Below, one piece after another: positions 1-5,504 of a DNA stretch of 5,523 nt. The stretch lies in NCBI GenBank assembly GCA_011330545.1, contig DRQI01000069.1, forward strand, positions 1 through 5,523. The letters are read 5' to 3'. The notes under the pieces are model-generated. The model was not told the DNA's origin and ran no database searches. It saw nothing but the letters and a program-made list of their open reading frames with translations. The stretch is from Flavobacteriia bacterium (GTDB taxonomy: Bacteria; Bacteroidota; Bacteroidia; Flavobacteriales; Flavobacteriaceae). The translations under genes and the position numbers were made by a program. Every line of letters begins with the position of its first letter. Position 1 is the stretch's first letter.

Positions 1-219
1 ATTAGGGAAAACGAAACCCCCTTTGGCAAAACCCCCGAAGAAGTTGTGTTAGATGCCGTAAAAGATTTTGATTTTCCGGTGGCTTTTGATTTTCCGGCCG
101 GACATATTAGAGACAATAGGACGTTGATTTTAGGAAGGACAATTACCCTAAAAGTAAAAGGGAATAGAACCGTTGTCAAATTTTTAAATGACGGTTCGGT
201 AGAAGAAATTGAAGAATGA
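1..219 (+). CDS. LD-carboxypeptidase, peptidase family S66 (C-terminal fragment)
   Basis: This is the last 72 codons of a gene that begins left of the window; the frame is open from base 1 to a TGA at 217-219. Visible residues 31-45 read FPAGHIRDNRTLILG, the C-terminal signature of S66 serine peptidases, where the His (residue 35, bases 103-105) is the third member of the Ser-Glu-His triad. The following TITLKV strand and acidic tail are typical of the family end. Family members remove the terminal D-Ala from murein tetrapeptides during peptidoglycan recycling, or cleave microcin-C-like conjugates (MccF); the fragment cannot tell these apart. The nucleophile Ser and the Glu lie outside the window. 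The gene is followed by yraN on the same strand after 96 bases, a pairing I recall from other Flavobacteriia, so co-transcription is plausible. The assignment is firm at family level only. Confidence 0.85.
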   Translation: MRENETPFGKTPEEVVLDAVKDFDFPVAFDFPAGHIRDNRTLILGRTITLKVKGNRTVVKFLNDGSVEEIEE

Positions 220-248
220 GTAGCAATTAAAAAAAACAGAAGATTTCA

Positions 249-301
249 TGTCATCCGAAAAGGATTCTGACAGCTATCGAAGGGCCGAAGAATCTCAAAG
301 A
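249..301. repeat. degenerate dispersed intergenic repeat with small inverted repeat
   Basis: The gap between the S66 peptidase and yraN holds TGTCATCC at 249-256, CGAAGG at 278-283 and GAATCTCAAA at 290-299. These blocks, in this order, resemble the family of short intergenic repeats common in Bacteroidota (roughly TGTCATCC...GTCGAAGG...ATCTCAAA). Here the centre is altered, so this would be a diverged copy. An inverted pair GATTCT (263-268) / AGAATC (289-294) could form a weak 6-bp hairpin with a 20-base loop. The identification rests on memory of such repeats; only one copy is in the window, so repetition cannot be shown from it. Confidence 0.4.
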
Positions 302-315
302 TTACAACGATAACC

Positions 316-675
316 ATGGCAGAGCATAACGAATTAGGAAAAAAAGGCGAGCAATTGGCTATTGATTTTTTGATAAAAAAAGGATATACTATCCGCGATA
401 CCAATTGGCGGTATCAAAAGGCCGAAGTAGACATCATTGCAGAAAAAGAAGATACACTCGCCGTTGTTGAAGTCAAAACCCGTTCAACCAAAGATTTTGG
501 AAACCCTCAAGATTTTGTCAATAAAAAAAAGATAAAATTATTAGTAGAAGCTATTGATGAATATGTTATTTCTAAAGATTTAGATGTAGAAGTACGGTTT
601 GATATCATTGCTATTGTTAAAGAAAACGATGCGTTTGCTATCGAACATTTAGAAGATGCTTTTTATCATTTTTAA
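316..675 (+). CDS. yraN: YraN / UPF0102 family nuclease-fold protein
   Basis: This is a complete 119-residue protein, the usual length for the UPF0102 (YraN) family. The N-terminal helix carries the conserved G-x-x-G-E (G8, G11, E12 in NELGKKGEQLA). It is followed by NWRYQKAEVDIIA (N30-A42), equivalent to the family's GEIDLIA block with E37 and D39, and by VVEVKTR (50-56) with E52 and K54. Asp39, Glu52 and Lys54 make a PD-(D/E)xK restriction-endonuclease-like active site. RFDIIAI (94-100) is the last conserved strand. The fold predicts a nuclease or Holliday-junction-type DNA-binding protein, but the cellular role of YraN is not settled. The ATG at 316 fits the family N-terminus and no upstream in-frame alternative is needed; there is no clear Shine-Dalgarno. 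It lies 96 bases after the S66 peptidase and is convergent with the minus-strand thioredoxin-like gene. Confidence 0.92.
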   Translation: MAEHNELGKKGEQLAIDFLIKKGYTIRDTNWRYQKAEVDIIAEKEDTLAVVEVKTRSTKDFGNPQDFVNKKKIKLLVEAIDEYVISKDLDVEVRFDIIAIVKENDAFAIEHLEDAFYHF

Positions 676-676
676 A

Positions 677-698
677 TGTTGCACTGGCTTCAGCAACT
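677..698. terminator. possible weak bidirectional hairpin between convergent genes
   Basis: Two bases after the yraN stop there is GTTGC (678-682) paired with GCAAC (693-697). An inner TG/CA pair (685-686 with 691-692) closes a GCTT loop and leaves a two-base bulge. Only 37 bases separate the two convergent stops, so some terminator is expected here. The stem is short and no strong T-run follows directly on either strand: TTATTAAAA on plus, ATTTAAAAA on minus. A shared terminator is therefore only a possibility. Confidence 0.25.
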
Positions 699-712
699 TA
701 TTAAAAGCCGTT

Positions 713-2062
713 TTACTTTTCTTTAAAAAAAACTTTCAATTCTTGCACCTCATCAGGCTTTGCCAATATTTTTTTCTGGCCGTCTAATACATAAAAAGAA
801 GGCGTGGCATTGACGCCGTATTCTCTGGCAAAACGGTTTTCCCATTTGTTTTTTCCGTAGATATGAGTCCATTTAGGATAGTTTTTAATTTGACTTTCCC
901 AATTTTTTTTACTTTCTTCATTTTCTAAGCCCACGGCAATGACATCAATATTATTTTTATCCTTTAAATATTCTTTTAAAATAGGAAGTTCTCTTAAACA
1001 ATGCGAGCAAGTAGAACTCCAAAAAACTACCAAATAATACGGCGAGCCATATAACTTATGCAGGCTTTTTTCAGTGTTATTTTCTTTCCATAAAATATTA
1101 GGGGCAATATTGCCTACGGCAGTGCGCAATTGCCCTTTGATATCATTGACAAACGAAGGGTCTTGTAACTCTTTAGGCAATTGAATATAATGATTTAACA
1201 CATGACTGGCTAAGGGTACGTTTTGCTGTTGGGCAAAATTGTATAACAATCCTTCTTGAATATCCCTAGATAAAGCTTGGTTGCTTTTTATTTTGGCGAG
1301 TACATCGTCAATGGCCTCTTCCCATAATTTATTAAGGGTAGAAGGGTCATCAGAATTGTTCAAGTAAAAAATATAATCGTTAATCCTGTCGCTGATAAAA
1401 GTAGAATTCAATAAAACACTATTGTTAAAATCAAGATGGTCAAAAAAGTGGGCCTTTACACTTTTTAAATACACGGCCGGCATTTTTATCGGCAATGCAG
1501 CATTGTACCGCGCACTCGATTTTATAAAATGAGAAACCAGCAAGCCTTCAGATTTTTCTTCGTATTGACGCTGTATCTTATCTAATTGTTTTTTAGTAGC
1601 AGCATAGGTTACTTCAATTTTTTTAGCAGAAGGGTTTTTAAAATAGGCAACTTGTAATGAGTCTAATTGCTGTTGCGGAACAGCAATTGCCCGTAAATAG
1701 GCTTGATAGATTTGATTGTTTTTTGATTGGGTAAATTGGATACGTTGGTTGGGTGATTTGGGGTCAAAAACCAAGGAAATATCCTCATGGTCATAGATAA
1801 AATCAACAAACAACTGATTTTCTAAATTGTAAATCATCCGATAAATTCCGGCCGGCCTTTCTTTGGGGATGGTAAAAGAAAATTTCCCGTTTTCGATACT
1901 GGTATTGGCTATATAATCTTGTTTAGCACCTTTTAATTGATAGAGTACTATCCATTCAAAATTTCCCGGAGGTTGCATTTCGCCGGTAACCGTATGTTGC
2001 GCCTCAAGTAACGAAGAGCAAAAAACGAAGAGCAATAGAATTTTTTTTATCATTATTGTCAT
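713..2062 (-). CDS. secreted TlpA-like thiol-disulfide oxidoreductase
   Basis: A 449-residue protein is read from the ATG at 2062; a second ATG at 2053 (MIKKILLLF...) is equally plausible and gives 446. The N-terminus is a signal peptide: two Lys, a hydrophobic core ILLLFVFCSSLL, and a likely signal-peptidase-I cut after LEA before QHTV. Cys15 lacks a good lipobox. Residues about 20-105 are beta-rich and resemble the DUF4369-type domain that precedes thioredoxin domains in Bacteroidota. Residues about 110-310 are mostly helical, with a FFDHLDFNNSVLLNSTF block seen in related proteins. Residues about 315-449 are an AhpC/TSA-Redoxin domain with VVFWSSTCSHCLRELP (active site C352-S-H-C355) and the cis-proline loop ATPSF (P421). 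It probably acts in the periplasm as a disulfide reductase or exchanger; the partner is unknown. The frame stays open up to 2272, but that extension would cross its own promoter and the SDR start, so it is rejected. Confidence 0.88.
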   Translation of the reverse strand: MTIMIKKILLLFVFCSSLLEAQHTVTGEMQPPGNFEWIVLYQLKGAKQDYIANTSIENGKFSFTIPKERPAGIYRMIYNLENQLFVDFIYDHEDISLVFDPKSPNQRIQFTQSKNNQIYQAYLRAIAVPQQQLDSLQVAYFKNPSAKKIEVTYAATKKQLDKIQRQYEEKSEGLLVSHFIKSSARYNAALPIKMPAVYLKSVKAHFFDHLDFNNSVLLNSTFISDRINDYIFYLNNSDDPSTLNKLWEEAIDDVLAKIKSNQALSRDIQEGLLYNFAQQQNVPLASHVLNHYIQLPKELQDPSFVNDIKGQLRTAVGNIAPNILWKENNTEKSLHKLYGSPYYLVVFWSSTCSHCLRELPILKEYLKDKNNIDVIAVGLENEESKKNWESQIKNYPKWTHIYGKNKWENRFAREYGVNATPSFYVLDGQKKILAKPDEVQELKVFFKEK

Positions 2063-2092
2063 TTGTGATAGTTTTACAAAAATCGAACCAAA

Positions 2093-2100
2093 CAAAAGTA
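2093..2100 (-). promoter_or_regulatory. putative -7 element for the TlpA-like gene
   Basis: Read on the minus strand this is TACTTTTG, a perfect match to the Bacteroidota -7 consensus TANNTTTG, 31 bases upstream of the ATG at 2062. It predicts a transcript start near 2086-2088 and a leader of about 25 bases. A TTTTTG lies further upstream (2120-2115 on the minus strand), but the 14-base spacer is shorter than usual for a -33 TTG, so the upstream box is uncertain. The position supports a start at 2062 or 2053 rather than any further upstream. Confidence 0.45.
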
Positions 2101-2126
2101 CAGTATTTTTAAAACAAAAATTATTG

Positions 2127-2134
2127 TAGTTTTG
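2127..2134 (+). promoter_or_regulatory. putative -7 element for the SDR gene
   Basis: TAGTTTTG matches the Bacteroidota -7 consensus TANNTTTG exactly and ends 16 bases before the SDR ATG. Transcription would begin near 2140, leaving a leader of only about 10 bases (ACGAATTAAA) with no Shine-Dalgarno, as is common in this phylum. No TTG is found at the expected -33 distance; the upstream stretch is a run of T and A. Confidence 0.5.
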
Positions 2135-2150
2135 ATAAAAACGAATTAAA

Positions 2151-2954
2151 ATGTTTTTTAAAGATAAAATAGTGTGGATAACCGGCGCCTCCTCCGGAAT
2201 AGGTAAGGCTACCGCATTAGAATTGGTAAGACAAGGTGCAAAAGTGATTCTTTCTTCACGTAATTTAAACAAATTAGAAGAAGTAAAAATACTTTCAGAA
2301 CATCCTGAAAATGTACAGTTGTTGCAAATTGACTTAGCCGATTATACAAACTTAGACAAATTGGTACAACAAGCTATTTTTATTTTCGGAGCAGAATCAG
2401 GGATAGATATATTGATTAATAATGGCGGTATCAGTCAACGCTCATTGGCTATTGATACCGGAATTACTGTCGACACACACATTTTCAATACCAATTATTT
2501 TGGTACGGTAGCCTTAACAAAAGCACTGTTGCCGTATTTTGTAGCGCGAAAAAAAGGCCATATTGTAGTAGTGACTAGTGTGGTTGGCAAAATAGGAACG
2601 CCTTTGCGCTCTTCGTATGCTGCGTCAAAACACGCGTTGCACGGCTTTTTTGATAGTTTACGTGCCGAAGTTCATAAAGATAATATTGCCGTAACATTGA
2701 TTTGCCCCGGTTTTGTAAATACCGACATTTCTAGGAATGCCTTGACAGGAGACGGCTCAACACAAAATAAAATGGATAAAGGTACGGCAAACGGACTCTC
2801 ACCCGATTACTTTGCCAAGCGCATGCTAAAAGCCATTGCCCGAAAAAAACAAGAAGCTGTTATCGGAGGGAAGTTAGAAGTATTGGCTGTTTATGTAAAA
2901 CGTTTTTTTCCGAAAATATTGGCAAAAATGATTCGGAAACTAGACGTTACCTGA
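2151..2954 (+). CDS. classical short-chain dehydrogenase/reductase (SDR), NAD(P)-dependent
   Basis: This is a 267-residue Rossmann oxidoreductase with every classical SDR motif. The cofactor loop is TGASSGIG (11-18). SSRN (35-38), with Arg after the second strand, favours NADP(H). DLAD (61-64) contacts the adenine. NNGG (90-93) is a variant of NNAG. The catalytic set is N115 (NTNYFGT), S143 (VTSVVGKIG), Y156 and K160 (YAASK), followed by CPGFVNTDI (185-193). The NNGGISQRSL segment and the extended C-terminus with a basic, hydrophobic tail (LAVYVKRFFPKILAKMIRK) recall the DHRS7-type branch and may hold the protein at a membrane. The substrate is not given by sequence. It is followed after 73 bases by the acyl-CoA dehydrogenase on the same strand, so a role in oxo/hydroxy acyl conversion is a reasonable inference. 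The ATG at 2151 is set by the start of the Rossmann strand and the promoter just upstream. Confidence 0.93.
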   Translation: MFFKDKIVWITGASSGIGKATALELVRQGAKVILSSRNLNKLEEVKILSEHPENVQLLQIDLADYTNLDKLVQQAIFIFGAESGIDILINNGGISQRSLAIDTGITVDTHIFNTNYFGTVALTKALLPYFVARKKGHIVVVTSVVGKIGTPLRSSYAASKHALHGFFDSLRAEVHKDNIAVTLICPGFVNTDISRNALTGDGSTQNKMDKGTANGLSPDYFAKRMLKAIARKKQEAVIGGKLEVLAVYVKRFFPKILAKMIRKLDVT

Positions 2955-2988
2955 TATTATTTATAATCATTATAGAACCACTTTTTGT

Positions 2989-2996
2989 TACCTTTG
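2989..2996 (+). promoter_or_regulatory. putative -7 element for the acyl-CoA dehydrogenase gene
   Basis: TACCTTTG matches the Bacteroidota consensus TANNTTTG exactly and lies 31 bases before the ATG at 3028, in the 73-base gap after the SDR stop. It would give a transcript start near 3003 and a leader of about 25 bases. No convincing TTG sits at the -33 distance; that stretch is AT-only (TTATAATCATTATAG). If active, it lets the dehydrogenase be expressed apart from the SDR. Confidence 0.5.
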
Positions 2997-3027
2997 TAGT
3001 ATATCACGATAAAAATATTCAGCCACT

Positions 3028-4236
3028 ATGCATATCTTTTCTTCCGAAAAATTAGAACACACATTGCCTAAAATAAAAGCTATTTTAAAAGAATATATCC
3101 ATCCATTAGAACGGCGTTATCTCAAGCTACCTTTTAGTGAGGTTTCAGAAGAATTGTATAAGGTGCGAAAAATTGTAAAAGAAAAAGGTTTGTGGAATCC
3201 GCATTTAAGTGAAAGCCATGGTGGAATGGGTTTCAACTTGGTAGAATTCGGCCAGATTAGCGAGCTACTGGGAACTTCCCCTTACGGACATTTTTGTTTC
3301 AATTGCAATGCCCCCGATATTGGCAATCAAGAATTATTGTTAGGAAATGCTTCAGATTACATCAAAAAAACCTTTTTAGAGCCGCTGTTAAAAGGTGAAA
3401 TACGCAGTTGTTTCTCAATGACAGAGCCCGAATTTGCCGGTTCAAATCCTGTTGAAATGGCAACAACAGCGGTAAAAGAAGGAGATTATTATATCATCAA
3501 TGGCCATAAGTGGTTTACCACTTCTGCCGATGGGGCTTCTTTTGCAGTGGTGATGGCCAATACAAATGAAAATGCAGAAAACAGATATCAACGAGCCAGT
3601 ATGATTATCGTTCCTACCGATACCGAAGGCTTTCACTTAAGCCGTAATATATCGGTGATGGGAGAAGAAAATGACAGCTATTTCAGCCATGGAGAAATTA
3701 AATATAAAAACTGTAAAGTACCGGTAAAAAACTTAGTAGGAAAAGAAGGTGAAGGCTTTTCGTTGGCACAACAACGGTTAGGGCCGGGAAGAATACATCA
3801 TTGTATGCGTTGGATTGGCATTTGCGAACGCGCCCTTGACCTCATGTGTAAAAGAGCCGTTTCAAGAGACTTAGGCAATGGTGTAAAATTAGCACAAAAA
3901 CAAACCATCCAAAATTGGATAGCCGAAAGTAGGGCAGAAATCAATGCATCGCGATATATGGTATTGCATACCGCAAAAAAAATTGATGATGTTGGTGCTA
4001 AAGCAGCACGGATAGAAATTTCTACCATTAAATTTTTTGTAGCCAATGTATTGGCAAAAGTATTGGATAGGGCTGTTCAAGTTCACGGAGCCTTAGGGTT
4101 AACAGACGATACCGTATTGTCTTTTTGGTACCGCCATGAACGCGGAGCACGTATTTATGATGGCCCCGATGAAGTACATAAATCAGCACTCACAAGGCAA
4201 ATTCTTAAGAATTACGGATTGGATATAAAGAACTGA
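3028..4236 (+). CDS. acyl-CoA dehydrogenase, ACAD10/ACAD11-like
   Basis: This is a complete 402-residue flavoprotein. The N-terminal helical domain spans about 1-125. The middle beta domain begins with the FAD/substrate signature CFSMTEPEFAGSNP (128-141), then INGHKWFTTSADGA (157-170). The C-terminal helical domain has LGPGRIHHCMRWIGICERAL (251-270), QVHGALGLTDDT (351-362) and RIYDGPDEVH (375-384). The GPGRIHHCMR block and DGPDEVH are hallmarks of the ACAD10/ACAD11 branch. Asp378 occupies the place where straight-chain acyl-CoA dehydrogenases carry the catalytic Glu (YEGT). Relatives act on 4-hydroxyacyl-CoAs phosphorylated by a partner kinase, removing phosphate so the chain can enter beta-oxidation; LvaC of the Pseudomonas levulinate pathway is comparable. 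A kinase of the matching type is the next gene, 155 bases downstream, which supports this role over ordinary fatty-acyl oxidation. The substrate is inferred. Confidence 0.92.
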   Translation: MHIFSSEKLEHTLPKIKAILKEYIHPLERRYLKLPFSEVSEELYKVRKIVKEKGLWNPHLSESHGGMGFNLVEFGQISELLGTSPYGHFCFNCNAPDIGNQELLLGNASDYIKKTFLEPLLKGEIRSCFSMTEPEFAGSNPVEMATTAVKEGDYYIINGHKWFTTSADGASFAVVMANTNENAENRYQRASMIIVPTDTEGFHLSRNISVMGEENDSYFSHGEIKYKNCKVPVKNLVGKEGEGFSLAQQRLGPGRIHHCMRWIGICERALDLMCKRAVSRDLGNGVKLAQKQTIQNWIAESRAEINASRYMVLHTAKKIDDVGAKAARIEISTIKFFVANVLAKVLDRAVQVHGALGLTDDTVLSFWYRHERGARIYDGPDEVHKSALTRQILKNYGLDIKN

Positions 4237-4391
4237 CGTGATAGTTAGGCAATGAATAGCGCCTAAGGCAGTACAAGAATACAGACAGTATTATCTTTTT
4301 AAGACAATTCTTAAAAACAAAAATTTTCTACAGGTAAACGTCAATAATAATCATAAAAAATCAGCGTTATCAGCGCCCTATTTTGAAACAC
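4237..4391. other. 155-base intergenic leader with inverted and direct repeats
   Basis: This is the longest gap in the window and lies between the dehydrogenase and the kinase. It contains a perfect 8-base inverted repeat, TTTTTAAG (4296-4303) and CTTAAAAA (4310-4317), around a 6-base loop. It also holds a tandem ATCAGCG (4360-4366 and 4369-4375) separated by TT. TATCTTTT (4292-4299) is a one-mismatch version of the TANNTTTG promoter element, but it is about 90 bases from the start. The stem has only one G-C pair, so stability is low. The ATCAGCG tandem resembles intergenic repeat fragments seen in other Bacteroidota. No small open reading frame stands out. Confidence 0.35.
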
Positions 4392-5462
4392 ATGAACAAA
4401 CCCATAGATTCACCGGTAGAAACCCGCAAAGGTGAAGAACTCAACGAGCAACAATTGTTGGCATATTTAAAAAGTGAATTACCAAATTTTGCCGATGAAA
4501 TAGCGGTCAAACAATTTCCGGGAGGGTTTTCAAATCTCACCTATTTAATAACGGCAGGTACCCGAGAATATGTATTGCGCAAACCACCTTTTGGTGCCAA
4601 TATAAAATCTGCCCATGACATGGGCAGAGAGTATAACGTTTTACATTTGCTAGAGCCTGTATATTCAAAAATCCCGAAACCTATTATTTTTTGTGACGAT
4701 AAAACGGTAATTGGCTCCCCTTTTTTTATGATGGAACGCATCAAAGGGGTTATTTTGCGAAACACCATCCCGAAAGGATTGGAATTGACACCTGCCCACT
4801 TCAAAAAACTATCAACGCAAACCATTGAAAATTTAGTCGATTTGCACAGTTTGGATGTAGAAAATTCAGGATTGATTTCTTTGGGGAAACCCAAAGGGTA
4901 TGTAAAACGTCAAGTGGAAGGCTGGGTAAAGCGATATTTTAAGGCAGAAACAGATGAAATTTCTTCGATGAATATGGTGGCCGCATGGATGGCAGACAAC
5001 CTCCCCATAAAAATGACGACTGCTTTTATTCACAACGATTATAAGTATGATAACCTGGTATTGGATGTAGATTCACTAGAAATAAAAGCTGTATTAGACT
5101 GGGAAATGGCCACAGTTGGCGACCCTTTAATGGACTTAGGCACTACACTGGCCTATTGGGTTGAAAAAGAAGATTCTCCTGCTTTGAGGCAGTTCAATTT
5201 AACATGGGTAGCCGGTAATTTAACACGGCAACAAGTTATTGAAAAATATACCACCCTCCGAAATATTAATATTGATGATGTACTGTTTTATTACGTTTTC
5301 GGATGTTTTAAATTAGGTGTTATCGCACAACAAATTTATGCGCGTTATAAAAAAGGCTATACCAAAGATGCCCGTTTTGCGGGGTTGATTCATACAGTAA
5401 AAGCCTGTGGCGCCAATGCTCAAAATGCTATCAAATACAATCGGATTAATAATTTTTATTGA
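4392..5462 (+). CDS. phosphotransferase (APH-fold) kinase, ACAD10/11 kinase-domain-like
   Basis: A 356-residue kinase is read from the ATG at 4392; a TTG three codons upstream (4383) is less likely. The fold is that of aminoglycoside/choline phosphotransferases. The nucleotide loop is QFPGGFSNLTYLI (41-53), the ATP-contacting Lys is in YVLRKPP (K64), and a conserved Glu is in GREYNVL (E80). FFMMERIKG (111-119) is the hinge. The Brenner motif HNDYKYDN (214-221) has catalytic Asp216 and Asn221. LDWEMATVGDPLMDLG (235-250) has metal-binding Asp236. The LRKPPFG, HND...DN and DWE...GDPL..DL patterns match the N-terminal kinase domain of ACAD10/ACAD11 and LvaA-type kinases better than antibiotic-resistance enzymes. 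The likely reaction is ATP-dependent phosphorylation of the 4-hydroxyl of a hydroxyacyl-CoA, supplying the adjacent dehydrogenase. An antibiotic-resistance role is unlikely given the neighbour. No Shine-Dalgarno is visible. Confidence 0.9.
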   Translation: MNKPIDSPVETRKGEELNEQQLLAYLKSELPNFADEIAVKQFPGGFSNLTYLITAGTREYVLRKPPFGANIKSAHDMGREYNVLHLLEPVYSKIPKPIIFCDDKTVIGSPFFMMERIKGVILRNTIPKGLELTPAHFKKLSTQTIENLVDLHSLDVENSGLISLGKPKGYVKRQVEGWVKRYFKAETDEISSMNMVAAWMADNLPIKMTTAFIHNDYKYDNLVLDVDSLEIKAVLDWEMATVGDPLMDLGTTLAYWVEKEDSPALRQFNLTWVAGNLTRQQVIEKYTTLRNINIDDVLFYYVFGCFKLGVIAQQIYARYKKGYTKDARFAGLIHTVKACGANAQNAIKYNRINNFY

Positions 5463-5472
5463 TAAAATCACC

Positions 5473-5504
5473 AGGCTCACAGGTTTCTGAAACCTGTGAG
5501 GCCT
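5473..5504. repeat. near-perfect palindrome (hairpin) downstream of the kinase gene
   Basis: CTCACAGGTTT (5476-5486) and AAACCTGTGAG (5490-5500) pair perfectly over 11 bases around a CTG loop. AGG (5473-5475) pairs with CCT (5502-5504) if G5501 is bulged, giving 14 pairs. It starts 10 bases after the kinase stop. No T-run follows (CGTTAAAGATAT), so it is not a textbook intrinsic terminator. Very similar CTCACAGGTT/AACCTGTGAG palindromes occur as dispersed intergenic elements in Flavobacteriia, as far as I recall. It may still end or stabilise the upstream transcript. Confidence 0.7.

Noticed and set aside
2063..2272. N-terminal extension of the minus-strand TlpA-like frame, 70 more codons up to an ATG at 2272
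   Set aside because: It would place the signal peptide internally, cover both putative promoters, and overlap the start of the SDR gene antisense. A normal signal peptide begins at the Met at 2062 or 2053.
2955..2977. AT-rich inverted repeat ATTAT-TT-ATAAT after the SDR stop as a terminator
   Set aside because: The stem has only A-T pairs and is too short to be stable, and no T-run follows it.
3442..4086. Three minus-strand open frames of 64-82 codons inside the acyl-CoA dehydrogenase gene
   Set aside because: They are antisense to a well-conserved gene, rich in Cys/Ile/Phe as expected for shadow frames, and show no recognisable motif or promoter.
4383..4391. TTG start for the kinase three codons upstream of the ATG
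   Set aside because: ATG at 4392 is a normal start with equal context, and no family feature requires the extra LKH residues.
4541..4894. Minus-strand open frame of 117 codons inside the kinase gene
   Set aside because: It is antisense to the conserved kinase N-lobe and has no family signature. It is a shadow of the coding strand.
4392..5462. Aminoglycoside-resistance gene
   Set aside because: The APH fold is shared, but the sequence pattern and the adjacent ACAD10/11-like dehydrogenase point to acyl-CoA metabolism, and no resistance-cassette or mobile-element context is present.
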